From NCBI RefSeq assembly GCF_000739085.1, contig NZ_CP009110.1, positions 3,658,001 to 3,722,000 of the forward strand: 64,000 bases of DNA, in the 5' to 3' direction. The translations under genes and the position numbers were made by a program. Source of the stretch: Amycolatopsis methanolica 239. Lineage in GTDB: Bacteria; Actinomycetota; Actinomycetes; Mycobacteriales; Pseudonocardiaceae. Of the stretch, positions 38,415-47,529 are shown in pieces. Numbering within the stretch: position 1 is the first letter of the stretch; the number at the start of each line of letters is the position of its first letter. Under the pieces are notes generated by a model. That model was not told the DNA's origin, ran no database searches, and saw only the letters and a program-made list of their open reading frames with translations.

Positions 38415-39335
38415 GTGGATCTCGGTGACCCCACCACCAACCCCATCTCGTTCACGCTCGGTTCGGCCGACGAGTTCTTCACCGAGCCGGTCGGCGCGCG
38501 GGACGAGGACGGCTACCGGCGCGCCTGGCAGCGCGTCGTGGCCGAGCATGGCGCCGAGGCCGCGCGGGTCACCCGCATCGCCGCCTACTGGGAGCCTTCC
38601 GCCGCGGACCGCAGGTTCCTCGACGAGACCTTCGCCGACGCCGGGCTGCAGTTCATCTTCGAACGGCCGGAGGCTGCGGGCTGGGACGCAGCGCTGGCGA
38701 AGGCGCAGCAGGTGCTCGACGAGATCCTGCGCGCAGAGGAGGCCGAGGAGCTGGCGGCGGAAGCCCGCCGCGCCAGGGAGAAGCAGACGGGCGGCGAGCT
38801 GCTCCCGGTGCTGCGCAGCGGATCCCTCGGCGGCAGCGACGTGGTGCGGCAGACGATGCCGTGGCTGCCGGTGGCCGGGCGCGACCTGTTCGCCACGTTC
38901 GCCTACACCGCGCTGACCCCGCACGGCACGGTCGGGATGCGGCACGTCCTCAACAACCGCCTCGACGGCGAGGCCGACTTCACCGGGATCGTCACCGCCG
39001 CGCTGGACTCGGTCCAGGACGGCCTGGTCCTGGAGGAGGCCGTCACCGAGACCGGGCGGCTGATCCGGATGCACCGCCCGGATGGCTTCGGCGCGGCGGG
39101 CGCGGTCATGCTGCCCGACTTCCACGAGCGGATGTCCGGCATCCACGGCTGGGACGAGCTGACGGTGGCGATCCTCTGCCCGGACGACCTGTGGATCACC
39201 CGGTCCGGCACCCCCGACGCCGACCGGCTCGCCCACGAGGTGCGAGCGGCCGGACAGCAGGCGCCCGAGCTGCGGCCCTCGCTGCTGCGCGTCACCGCGA
39301 CCGCGCTCGACCTCGTCGCCGAAAGCGCTTCCTGA
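38415..39335 (+). CDS. uncharacterised protein of 306 residues
   Basis: Soluble protein of unknown family. A helical charged segment (about 95-120, AEEAEELAAEARRAREKQ) separates two alpha/beta parts; the C-terminal half has GMRHVLNNRLDGEADF, MLPDFHERMSGIHGWDELTVAIL and a Trp/Asp-rich CPDDLWITRSG. GTG start with GGCAGGAG upstream. Codon use is normal for the genome. It converges on the reductase relic at 39349. Confidence 0.65.
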   Translation: MDLGDPTTNPISFTLGSADEFFTEPVGARDEDGYRRAWQRVVAEHGAEAARVTRIAAYWEPSAADRRFLDETFADAGLQFIFERPEAAGWDAALAKAQQVLDEILRAEEAEELAAEARRAREKQTGGELLPVLRSGSLGGSDVVRQTMPWLPVAGRDLFATFAYTALTPHGTVGMRHVLNNRLDGEADFTGIVTAALDSVQDGLVLEEAVTETGRLIRMHRPDGFGAAGAVMLPDFHERMSGIHGWDELTVAILCPDDLWITRSGTPDADRLAHEVRAAGQQAPELRPSLLRVTATALDLVAESAS

Positions 39336-39348
39336 CGCGCGCCTGCGT

Positions 39349-40050
39349 TCAGTACAGCTCGATCTTCAACCGGGCCGTCCTGGCGCGGGAGACGCACAGC
39401 GCCATCTTGTCCCCGGCGGCCTTGTCCGCGGCCGACAGGCAGCTGTCCCGGTGCTCCGGCACGCCCTCCAGCACCCCGGAGACGCAGGACCCGCAGATGC
39501 CCTCCTCGCAGGACTTGAAGACCTCGATGCCGTTCTCCCCGAGCACGGCGAGGATCGACTTGTCCGCGGGCACCTCGAACACCTCGCCGGTGTCCAGCTC
39601 GACGGTGAACGGCCGGTCGAAGCTGGTGTCGACCTCCGCCGCCACGAAATGCTCCACATGCACGCGCGCCTCGCCGACGACGGGCGCGAAGACCGCGCAG
39701 ACCTGCGCCATGAACCCCTCCGGCCCGCACGTGTACACCTGCGCGTCCGGGGCCAGCTCGGCCGCGACCTCCTTGACGGTCGTCGGCTGCTCGGCCCGGG
39801 GACCGCCGAACCGCAGGCGCACGCGGTCGCCGAACTCGCGCTCCAGCAGGCCGGCGAACGCGGCCTGCTCCCGGGCGCGGGCGAAGTCGTGCAGCTCGAA
39901 CTCCGCGCCGCGGCGGTGGAGCTCGTAGGCCAGGCTCAGCAGCGGGGTGACGCCGGCGCCGCCCGCCACCAGGACGTGGCGGGCGCCGTAGGCGACGCGC
40001 AGCTTGGCCACCCGGACGTCGGTCAGCGGGACGGCGATCGTGTCAGTCAT
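39349..40050 (-). pseudogene. phthalate-dioxygenase-reductase-like gene with FMN domain deleted
   Basis: The frame is open for 233 residues, but the protein is about 90 residues short. The first 18 residues (MTDTIAVPLTDVRVAKLR) are directly followed by HVLVAGGAGVTPLLSLAYEL, the NAD domain, so the flavin-binding barrel is gone. The C-terminal plant-type 2Fe-2S domain is complete (CEEGICGSC and a distal Cys). Without the flavin site it cannot pass electrons from NADH. It overlaps the upstream Rieske gene by eight bases, as the last gene of an iac-like operon (IacF role). Confidence 0.75.
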
Positions 40051-40914
40051 CGCTCATCATCTGCTTCCACATCCGGTACGCGGCGCGCATCCCGGTCTCG
40101 TCGGTCACGTGGGCGGTCGGCCAGCCGTGCTCGTCGTCCTTCTCCCTGCCGAGCCCGCGGTTGACCAGGATCGGCATGTCCGGCGCGGCCTGGGCGCCGC
40201 GCTGCACGCGGCCCCAGCCCTCGGCGTCGTCTGGCGTGCCGAACCCGAACGGCCCCTGGAAGTGCTCGTGGATGCGCAGCCGCTCGCGGTTGACGACGTC
40301 CAGCTCGGGCGGCCCGTCCGGGCCGATCGCGATGTGCTCGATCAGCGCCTCGTCGACCGAGATCGGCCGCAGGACGCGGAAGAACGCCGCCGACATCGAC
40401 ACGTTCGGGAACAGGTTGAGGTTGAACCCGGTGCCGTGCATGGCGCGGACCAGTTTGCGCACGGTCGCAATGCCGCCGTAAGGACTCGGTGCGCAGCTTG
40501 CGCAGCGACAAAGGTCCTTCTTGTCCGCCACGCCCTCGTACCCGTCCGGGTACGGGCTACCGCGCAGTGTGCCATCCAGGCCGTAGGACCACGCGTGGTA
40601 CGGCCAGTGAACCCGTTGGCCTTGCCCCGCGGCTTTTCGCACAGGCTCGCGCCGCCGTGGCGGCAGCGGTTGAGCAGCGTGTGCAGGGCGCCCTTGCGGT
40701 CCCGCGACACGATCACCGGCTGGCGGCCGACGTAGGTGGACTTGAAGGTGCCCGGCCCGGGCAGCTCGCTCTCGTGCGCGACCCACACCCAGGTGTGCTC
40801 GAAGATCCTCGTCATCTCGTGCTCGAAGATCTCCGGGTCGGTGTAGAGGCGGCCGGCGACGCGGTCGGCGAGCACGAGGTCCGCGGGCGCGTCGGCGAAG
40901 TTGTTCTCGGTCAT
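40043..40914 (-). pseudogene. Rieske dioxygenase large-subunit (IacC-like) gene, badly degraded
   Basis: The start is intact (MTENNFADAPADLVLADRVA, HTWVWVAHESELPG) and the first Rieske pair is present in NRCRHGGASLCEKP. At about 40612 a one-base deletion shifts the frame, and the second Rieske Cys is replaced: WPYHAWSY instead of CPYHAWSY. Near 40505 and 40480 two further insertions occur. Then around 200 residues containing the catalytic His/His/Asp iron site are missing before VRKLVRAMHGTGFNLNLFPN. The C-terminal end is normal. The remnant would have been partner of the reductase downstream. Confidence 0.85.
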
Positions 40915-40926
40915 GGTGTCCTCTCC

Positions 40927-41307
40927 TCAGCCGGGCAGCTCGAGGTCTTCGCGCACCGTCAGCGCACGGCCGATGCGGGCTTCGACCTTGGCGAAGCGCC
41001 ACAGCTTCGCGCCGCCGTCGCCGACCGGGGTGGTGCGGAACAGGTTGCAGGTGGCCTTGACGGTCTCGGCCGTGTCCACGTCGGCGAGGAGGTAGGCCGT
41101 CCACGGCCAGCCGTCGGAGGGGCCGACCATGTGCGAGTCGTCGTCGATGTCGCCGATGAAGTCCGCGCCCGGCAATGCCTTGATGCCGTCCATCATGGAC
41201 ACGAAGGCCTGCCACACGTGCCCCGGCGGGATGCCGTCGGCAGGCAGGTCGAAGAAGTTCTGGTTGATGCCGATGCAGAACAGCACGCGCAGGGGCGTCG
41301 CGCTCAT
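40927..41307 (-). CDS. IacB-like small protein of the iac-type operon
   Basis: 126 residues, intact. LRVLFCIGINQNFFDLPADG, DIDDDSHMVGPSDGWPWTAY and ATCNLFRTTPVGD resemble the IacB proteins that accompany indole-3-acetate degradation genes (ferredoxin-like fold, exact role unclear). GAGGAGG 13 bases before the ATG, with an in-register GGACCGAG closer in, gives a good start. It lies between the iacA-like and Rieske-like relics with 12-26 bp gaps, so it is the only undamaged member of the operon. Assignment rests on my memory of the family. Confidence 0.6.
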   Translation of the reverse strand: MSATPLRVLFCIGINQNFFDLPADGIPPGHVWQAFVSMMDGIKALPGADFIGDIDDDSHMVGPSDGWPWTAYLLADVDTAETVKATCNLFRTTPVGDGGAKLWRFAKVEARIGRALTVREDLELPG

Positions 41308-41333
41308 CTCGGTCCTCCTCGGTGGTGGTCGGG

Positions 41334-42268
41334 TCAGCGGAAGCCGGGGCTGGTGGGCGGCAGTCCCATGAGGACGGCGCCGGCGGAGTCGAAGATCGCC
41401 GGTCCGAGGAAGGCGTGCTGCTTGGGCACCAGCGCGTCGCCGGCCAGGTCGCGCAGCGGGTGTTCGGTGTAGATCGGGGCGGTGCCGGAGATCTCGACGA
41501 GCCGGTCCACCACGCCGGAGGCCACGCGGGCCAGGTGCGCGGGGGCCAGCCGCAGCTGGGCGTTGTGCGAGTCGGTGGCGGGGTCGCCGCGCAGCACGTG
41601 CTGCCACACCTGGTCGCTCAGGTCGTAGAACCAGGCGCGGGCCGAGCTCAGGTCCGCCTCGGCGCGGGCGACCTCGGTGCGGTAGTAGGCCCGGTCGGCG
41701 AGCTTCGGCGCGCCGGTCACACCGGTGTAGCCGCCGCCGGCCTGCTTGGCGTGGTCCAGCGCCGCCCGTGCCACGCCCGCGCCGACCACGGCGAGGACCT
41801 GGGAGGCGTAGGCGATCGTCGGGGAGTGGTACAGCGGCTCGTCCACCGTCGGCGCGCCGCCGCGGATGAAGGTCCACTCGCGGGGCACCTCGACCCCGCG
41901 CACGACGACGTCGAACGAGCCGGTGGCCCGCATGCCCACGACGTCCCAGTCCTGGACGATCTCGACCTGGCCCGGCCGCAGGACCGCGGTGCGCGGCTTG
42001 CCGCCGGAGTCCTCGTCGCCGGGCGGGCCGACGCCGATCAGGTCGGCGCCGATGCAGCCGCTGGCGAACTTCCAGTGCCCGTCGACCAGAGCCGCGCTCG
42101 GTGGCGGCGGCGCGCTGCATCGGGAACAACGCGCCGGCGAAGGCCACGTCCGGCCCGTCGCGATACAGCTCGGCCCGGGTGTCCAGCGGCAGCGCGGCCA
42201 GGTAGATCTGCGCGGAGCCGAAGCTCGCGACCCAGCCGGTGGAACCGTCGACCACCGAGATCCGCTCG
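41334..42268 (-). pseudogene. IacA-like flavin monooxygenase (acyl-CoA-dehydrogenase fold), 5'-deleted and frameshifted
   Basis: Homology begins abruptly at ERISVVDGSTGWVASFG near 42268, so the first 70 or so residues and the promoter are gone. The frame runs to FPMQRAAATE and shifts by one base near 42090; the second frame continues ALVDGHWKFASGCIGADLIG to the normal C-terminus (GAVLMGLPPTSPGFR). This is the group-D flavin monooxygenase type with ACAD fold, as in IacA/HpaB-like enzymes. The 5' edge coincides with the edge of the amidohydrolase relic on the other strand. Confidence 0.8.
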
Positions 42269-42271
42269 ATG

Positions 42272-42592
42272 GTGGACTGGCCGGTGGTGCCCTCGCCGGA
42301 CCCGTGGCCGGGCATCCAGGGACTGGTGACACGAGCCGACCCGACAGGCACGCATCCCGGCCAGCTGTGGCCGGCGCAGGCGCTCACCCTCGACGAGGCC
42401 CTGCACGCCTACACGCTGGGCGCGGCGCGCGCGATGGGCGTCGACGACGTCACCGGTTCGCTGGCGGCGGGCAAGTCGGCCGATTTCGTGGTGCTCGACC
42501 GCGATCCGTTCGCCGTGCCCGCCGACCAGCTGGCCGGCACGCGCGCCGAGCAGACGTGGTTCGCCGGCCGTCAGGTGTACCAGCGCCGGTAG
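42272..42592 (+). pseudogene. C-terminal remnant of a YtcJ-like amidohydrolase
   Basis: DWPVVPSPDPWPGIQGLVTR, ALTLDEALHAYTLGAARAMG and GSLAAGKSADFVVLDRDP are the last 105 residues of a YtcJ/amidohydrolase-3 family enzyme that would normally have about 530. The metal-binding barrel is missing. The upstream in-frame ATG (42239) is within the antisense iacA remnant. Together these two remnants look like a divergent gene pair whose shared 5' regions were removed in one deletion. Confidence 0.8.
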
Positions 42593-42601
42593 GCTGACGT
42601 C

Positions 42602-43261
42602 GTGGTGGCAGAGCTGATGGCGGAACTGGCCGCGCTGGAGGACCCGAAGGCGCGGGCGGTCAACGAGAAGCACGGTGACGACCACGGGGTGAACCTCGGC
42701 AAGCTGCGCGCCATCGCCAAGCGGCTGAAGACGCAGCACGGCCTGGCGCGCGAGCTGTGGGCGACGGGCGACACCGCCGCGCGGCTGCTGGCGCTGCTGA
42801 TCTGCCGCCCGAAGGCGTTCGAGCGCGCCGAGCTGGACACGATGCTGCGCGAGGCGCGGGCGCCGAAGGTGCACGACTGGCTCGTGAACTACGTGGTGAA
42901 GAAGAGCCCGCACGCGGAGGACCTGCGGGTGGCCTGGCTCGCCGACGCGGACCCGGTCGTCGCGAGCGCCGGGTGGGCGCTGACGACCGACCGCGTCGCG
43001 AAGCGGACCGAGGGGCTCGACCTGGGGAAGCTGCTGGACGTCATCGAGGCGGAGATGAAGGACGCCCCGGACCGCCTGCAGTGGGCCATGAACCACTGCC
43101 TGGCGCAGATCGGGATCTCCCACGCGGAGCACCGGGACCGGGCGATCGGCATCGGCGAGCGCCTGGAGGTGCTCAAGGACTACCCCACCCCGCCGAACTG
43201 CACGTCCCCCTACGCACCGGTGTGGATCACCGAAATGGTGCGACGGCAGGCGACTGGGTGA
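42602..43261 (+). CDS. AlkD-like DNA alkylation repair protein (HEAT-repeat)
   Basis: 219 residues, all-helical, with HEAT-like repeats; KLRAIAKRLKTQHGLARELWATGDTAARLL and HDWLVNYVVKKSPHAEDLRVAWLADADPVVASAGWAL match the DNA_alkylation (AlkC/AlkD) family that removes N3/N7-alkylpurines without base flipping. GTG start nine bases after the amidohydrolase stop. It is intact, though it lies between relics on both sides. I am fairly confident of the fold; in vivo activity is unproven. Confidence 0.82.
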   Translation: MVAELMAELAALEDPKARAVNEKHGDDHGVNLGKLRAIAKRLKTQHGLARELWATGDTAARLLALLICRPKAFERAELDTMLREARAPKVHDWLVNYVVKKSPHAEDLRVAWLADADPVVASAGWALTTDRVAKRTEGLDLGKLLDVIEAEMKDAPDRLQWAMNHCLAQIGISHAEHRDRAIGIGERLEVLKDYPTPPNCTSPYAPVWITEMVRRQATG

Positions 43262-43333
43262 CCAGAAGGCGATAGCGACGGCACCAGCCGCCCGGTGTCG
43301 CGCGCACTCGGTGAGTCACCCGAAACCCCACCT

Positions 43334-43968
43334 TCACCCGGCGATCGGCGCCGGCACCAACCGCTCCAGCTCTGCCAGCGCTGCGGCCACGGCCGGGTGG
43401 GTGCGCCCGCCGGGCCGGGTCACCGTCAGGATCTTCCGCCGGGGCTCGTCCGCGCACGCCAGCCGGACCACGGGGGCGGTCTCCGGGACCCGGGCCAGCC
43501 GGGGCACCAGCGCGACGCCCAGGCCGTGCGCCACCAGCGCGATCGTCGCCTCCCAGTTGACCGCGTCGTGGGCGACCGGTGGGGTGAAACCGGCCGCGCC
43601 GCAGGCGGAGAGCACGTGGGTGCGGCACGTGCACGGCGCGCCGGGCACGATCCACGGCTCGTCCGCGGCCTCGGCGAGCTCCACCCGCTCCCGGGCCGCG
43701 AGCCGGTGGCTCGCCGGGACCAGCAGGTCGAACGGGTCGTCCAGCAGCGGCCGCTGGTCGAACCGGGCCCGGTCGCGGGGCGGCTCGTCCGGTTGGGCCT
43801 CCACCACCGCCAGGTCCGCGTCGCCGTTGAACAGCAGGTCGAAGCAGTCCGCGGCCTCGGCCTCGCTGATCCGCGGGGTCAGCCGCGGGTGGCGGGCGGC
43901 GAGCGCGGCGGCGGCCGGGGCGAGCAGCGCGCTCACCGCGCCCGGGAACCCGGCCAGCCGCAGCGCGG
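43334..43968 (-). pseudogene. LysR-type regulator without DNA-binding domain
   Basis: LRLAGFPGAVSALLAPAAAAL, LTPRISEAEAADCFDLLFNGDADLAVVE, FDLLVPASHRLA and VAHGLGVALVPRLARVPE are the complete effector-binding half of a LysR regulator, ending normally. The N-terminal HTH (about 90 residues) is absent; further upstream, minus-strand sequence is antisense to the MFS relic. It can no longer bind DNA. Confidence 0.8.
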
Positions 43969-44184
43969 CTGTCCGGCATGGCCCAGTGCGGCGGCTACCT
44001 CCTCGCCGCCACCGGCCCGCTGGCGTTCGGCCTGCTGCACACCGCCACCGGCGGCTGGCACGCCTCGATCTGGCTGCTGCTCCTGCTGGGCGCGCCCGAG
44101 CTGGTGTGCGGGCTGGCCGCCGCACGGCCCGGCCTGCTGCGGCCGGCGGAGCCGGTGGTCACCTCCGCCGCGCCGCTGTCCTGA
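43969..44184 (+). pseudogene. C-terminal remnant of a CynX-type MFS transporter
   Basis: LSGMAQCGGYLLAATGPLAF and GLLHTATGGWHASIWLLLLLGA are the last two or three helices of a CynX/NimT-like MFS transporter; about 330 residues are missing. It begins exactly where the LysR relic on the other strand ends, so both lost their 5' parts in one event. Confidence 0.75.
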
Positions 44185-44231
44185 TCGCGGCGCGCATGGT
44201 GCGGACCTCCGCCTCGTTCCTGGTGCCGGTG

Positions 44232-45650
44232 CTCGCCAGCTGGGCGGTGCCGAAGGGGCCGACGCTGGACCCCGGGGTGCGGCAGCTCGCCGTGCACGTC
44301 GAGGACCATCCGCTCGAATACGCCGACTTCGAGGGCGTCATCCCGGAGGGCCAGTACGGCGGCGGCGACGTCATCGTGTGGGACCGGGGCACCTGGGAGC
44401 CCGCCGACGGCGCCGACCCGGCCCGGGCGATCGACGACGGGGAGCTGCACTTCGACCTGCGCGGCGAGAAGCTCGCCGGCCGGTTCGCCCTCGTCCGCAC
44501 CGCCCGCCGGGGCAAGGAGCAGTGGCTGCTGATCCACAAGCACGACGAGGACGCCCGGCCCGGCTGGGACCCCGAGGAGCTGCCCCGGTCGGTCAAGTCC
44601 GGCCGCACCAACGACGAGGTCGCCGCCGCGCCGGAGGCGATGTGGCGAAGCGGCGTGCCCGCCGCCGAGGCCGAGGTACCCCTCGTTCCACAGTGGACTC
44701 CTCCGTCGGACGACGAGCTCGCCGCGCTGGACGACCTGGGCAGGTCCGGCACCTGGACGATCGCGGGGCGCCGCCTCAAACTCACCAACCTGGACAAGGT
44801 GCGGTTCCCCGGCGCGGGCGGCGAACCGCCGGTGACCAAACGGGAACTCATCCGCTACAGCGCGCAGATCGCCACGCACATGTTGCCCCACCTCGCCGGC
44901 CGGCCGGTCAACGCGCACCGCTACCCCGACGGCGTGGACCGGCCCGGCTTCTGGCACAAGGAGGTGCCCAGCCACGCCCCGGAGTGGCTCAACCGCTGGC
45001 ACAACACCGAAGCCGACCCCGGCGAGACCCAGTGCTACGCGGTGCTGGACAGCGTGCCCGCCCTGGTGTGGATGGCCAGTTTCGGCGGCGTCGAGCTGCA
45101 CCCGTGGACCTCGCGGCTGCCCGACGTCCACCAGCCCACCTGGGCGCTGATCGACATCGACCCGGGCACCACCACCGGCTTCGACGACATCGTCGAGCTC
45201 GCCCGCCTCTACCGCACCGCGCTGGAGCACCTGGACCTGCGCGGCATGCCCAAGGTCACCGGGCAGCGCGGCATCCAGATCTGGGTGCCGGTCGCCCCCG
45301 GCCACACCTTCACCGACACCCGCAAGTGGGTCGAGACCCTGTCCCGGGTCGTCGGCCGCGTGCTGCCGGACCTGGTCAGCTGACGGTGGCACAAGAGCGA
45401 GCGCGGCGGTCTGGCCCGCCTCGACTACACCCAGAACGCGATCAACAAGACTCTGGTCGCCCCGTTCAGCCCCCGTCCGGCGCCCGGCGCGCCGGTGTCG
45501 GTCCCCATCACCTGGGACGAGCTCGACGACCCGGCCCTGCGCGCGGACCGCTGGACCGTCCGCACCGTCCTCGACCGGGTCGCCGAGGCGGGCGACCCGC
45601 TCGCGCCGCTTATCGGCCTGCCGCAGCAGCTGCCCGAACTCGAAAGCTGA
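44232..45650 (+). pseudogene. ligD: LigD-like gene (3'-phosphoesterase plus polymerase domains), truncated with a nonsense codon
   Basis: Homology starts inside the phosphoesterase domain at SWAVPKGPTLDPG, so the first 40-50 residues with the RLHYD-type motif are missing. The rest of the domain (HVEDHPLEYADFEGVIPEGQYGGG) and the primase-like polymerase (FWHKEVPSHAPEWLNRW, LIDIDPGTTTGFDDIVELA) follow. At 45381 TGA interrupts where a Trp is expected (LPDLVS*RWHKSERGG). After it the same frame reads LARLDYTQNAINKTLVAPFS to a normal stop at 45650. No ligase domain is present. In intact form this would serve NHEJ. Confidence 0.82.
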
Positions 45651-45692
45651 TCCTGCCCCGGCCACGCCCGGCCGGTGGAGGATGATCCGCGC

Positions 45693-46373
45693 ATGACTTC
45701 GCACGACAGCGGCGAACCGCCGGCGTGGCGGCGCGCCACCGCCGGGGCGCAGCGGTGGCCCGCCGCGGTCACGATCGCCGCGGTGATCGGTGTCCAGGTG
45801 CTCCTCCCCGACCGCCTGGTGATCCAGCCGAGCTGGTTGCTGCCGGGGTTGTCGGCGCTGCTGTTGCTGACGCTGGTGGCGCTGGGCCCCGGCCGGGCGG
45901 CCGGCGACCACCGGCACGCGCGCAAGGTGGCGTTGTCCCTGCTGCTCGTGGTGAGCGCGGGCAACGCCGGCTCGGCGGTCCTGCTGGTCGGCCACATCCT
46001 CAACGGCTCGATCGGCGACCAGGCGGGGCCGCTGCTCGCCGCCGGGGCGGGCGTCTACCTCACCAACGTCGTGGTGTTCTCGCTGTGGTATTGGGAGTTC
46101 GACCGCGGCGGCCCGGCCGCACGGGCGGCGGGCACCCAGGAGTACCCGGACCTGCTGTTCCCCCAGATGACCAGCCCCGGGCTCGCGCCGCGCGACTGGG
46201 AACCGGCCTATGTGGACTACCTGTACCTGGCCTTCACCAACGCGACCGCGTTCAGCCCGACCGACGTGCTGCCGCTGAAGCCGTGGGCGAAACTCACCAT
46301 GCTGGCGCAGTCGGTGGTCTCCCTCGTGCTGGTGGTGCTGGTCGTCGCACGGGCCGTGAACATCCTCCACTGA
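45693..46373 (+). CDS. DUF1345-like membrane protein
   Basis: 226 residues with about five or six transmembrane segments. The end DYLYLAFTNATAFSPTDVLPLKPWAKLTMLAQSVVS is the hallmark of a DUF1345/ion-channel-like group in which a pore-type loop lies before the last helix. Function unknown. ATG start, intact, in the first undamaged stretch after the relic block. Confidence 0.75.
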   Translation: MTSHDSGEPPAWRRATAGAQRWPAAVTIAAVIGVQVLLPDRLVIQPSWLLPGLSALLLLTLVALGPGRAAGDHRHARKVALSLLLVVSAGNAGSAVLLVGHILNGSIGDQAGPLLAAGAGVYLTNVVVFSLWYWEFDRGGPAARAAGTQEYPDLLFPQMTSPGLAPRDWEPAYVDYLYLAFTNATAFSPTDVLPLKPWAKLTMLAQSVVSLVLVVLVVARAVNILH

Positions 46374-46381
46374 TCCGCGAA

Positions 46382-46392
46382 AGATCCGATGT
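46382..46392. promoter_or_regulatory. candidate FadR-type operator, site 1
   Basis: AGATCCGATGT lies 34 bp upstream of the mutarotase-regulator operon and abuts/overlaps a -10-like TATCCT (46392-46397). Its reverse complement ACATCGGATCT recurs exactly in the promoter of the L-fuconate dehydratase (49217). The core ATC-C-GAT is a small palindrome. Confidence 0.55.
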
Positions 46393-46425
46393 ATCCTGCG
46401 TCTACGTCGTGGACAAGGAGCGGGT

Positions 46426-46761
46426 ATGCCGGAGATCGCGCTGCACACGGAGCTGAAGCCGGGCTCGGAGCTGGACTACGAGGCCGTGCACCGGTCCATC
46501 CCCTCCGATGTGGCGGCCGCACTCGTCGGCAGTGGCGTCCGCAACTGGCGCATCTGGCGCGACGGCACGCACCTGTTCCACCTCGTCGAGGTCGAGGACT
46601 ACCGGCGGATGCGGCACGCGCTGCGGGACCACCCGGCCAACGTCCGCTGGCAGGAGACCGTCGGGCCGCTGCACGCCACGCCGGACGACTACTCCGGCGC
46701 CGACGACGGGCTGCCGCTGGTGTGGAGCCTCGCCGGGCAGCTGGCCGGGAAGGAACGCTGA
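46426..46761 (+). CDS. L-fucose/L-rhamnose mutarotase (RhaM/FucU-like DUF718)
   Basis: 111 residues of ferredoxin-like fold. ALHTELKPGSELDYEAVHRSIP and VRNWRIWRDGTHLFHLVEVEDY have the RhaM-type His and Tyr/Trp positions. It interconverts sugar anomers so that the pyranose dehydrogenase can act. Given the adjacent fucose pathway genes, L-fucose is the probable substrate, though RhaM proteins are usually rhamnose-specific. ATG start with AAGGAG upstream; followed after six bases by the regulator. Confidence 0.85.
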   Translation: MPEIALHTELKPGSELDYEAVHRSIPSDVAAALVGSGVRNWRIWRDGTHLFHLVEVEDYRRMRHALRDHPANVRWQETVGPLHATPDDYSGADDGLPLVWSLAGQLAGKER

Positions 46762-46766
46762 GCGGC

Positions 46767-47444
46767 ATGTCCGTCACCGACGACGCCATCGAGGCGATCA
46801 AGCAGATGATCGTGGACGGCGAGCTGCGCCCCGGCGACCGCCTGCCCAGGGAGGCCGACCTCGCCGACCGGCTCGGCCTGTCACGCAACTCGCTGCGCGA
46901 GGCGGTGCGCGCGCTGTCGCTGATCCACGTGCTGGACGTGCGCCGCGGCGACGGGACGTACGTGACGAGCCTGGAGCCCTCGCTGCTGATGGACGCGATG
47001 GGTTTCGTGGTGGATTTCCACCGCGACGACACCGTGCTGCAGTTCCTGGAAGCCCGCCGCGTCATCGAACCCGCGGTGACCGAGATGGCGGCGCGGCACA
47101 TGCCCGACTCCGACCTCGAGGACCTCGCGAAGCTGCTCGACTCGCTCGGCGACCGGCCCACGGTGGACCAGCTGGTGGAGAACGACCTGGAGTTCCACCG
47201 CCGCATCGCCGGTGGCTGCGGCAACTCCGTGCTGGCCTCGCTGCTGGAAAGCCTGTCCGGGCGCACGCAGCGGGCGCGGACGTGGCGGGGCATCACGCAG
47301 GAGGGCGTGACGGAGCGGACGCTCGCCGAGCACCGCGCCATCCTGCACGCGCTGGCCGCCCGGCAACCCGACGTGGCCCGCGCCGCCGCGACGGTCCACA
47401 TCGCCGGCGTGGAGCAGTGGCTACGCCAGACCCTGGTCGAGTAG
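46767..47444 (+). CDS. GntR/FadR-family (FCD) regulator of the fucose genes
   Basis: 225 residues. The winged helix is DRLPREADLADRLGLSRNSLREAVRALSLIHVLDVRRGDGTYV, and the FCD domain has the metal-binding set: Asp/Glu in ENDLEFHRRIAG plus His in LAEHRAI and AATVHIAG. FCD regulators bind small carboxylates. Its place in the sugar cluster and the shared ACATCGGATCT sites suggest it represses both fucose promoters, with an acid intermediate such as L-fuconate or a keto-deoxy sugar acid as inducer (inference). Confidence 0.88.
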   Translation: MSVTDDAIEAIKQMIVDGELRPGDRLPREADLADRLGLSRNSLREAVRALSLIHVLDVRRGDGTYVTSLEPSLLMDAMGFVVDFHRDDTVLQFLEARRVIEPAVTEMAARHMPDSDLEDLAKLLDSLGDRPTVDQLVENDLEFHRRIAGGCGNSVLASLLESLSGRTQRARTWRGITQEGVTERTLAEHRAILHALAARQPDVARAAATVHIAGVEQWLRQTLVE

Positions 47445-47529
47445 CGGCCCATCGGGCTGTTCGGCGTGAACCGCGCCGTGGACGATCGGCGGCCCGTCGC
47501 GGTTCTGCGTGAGCCGTGAGAAGGCGCGC

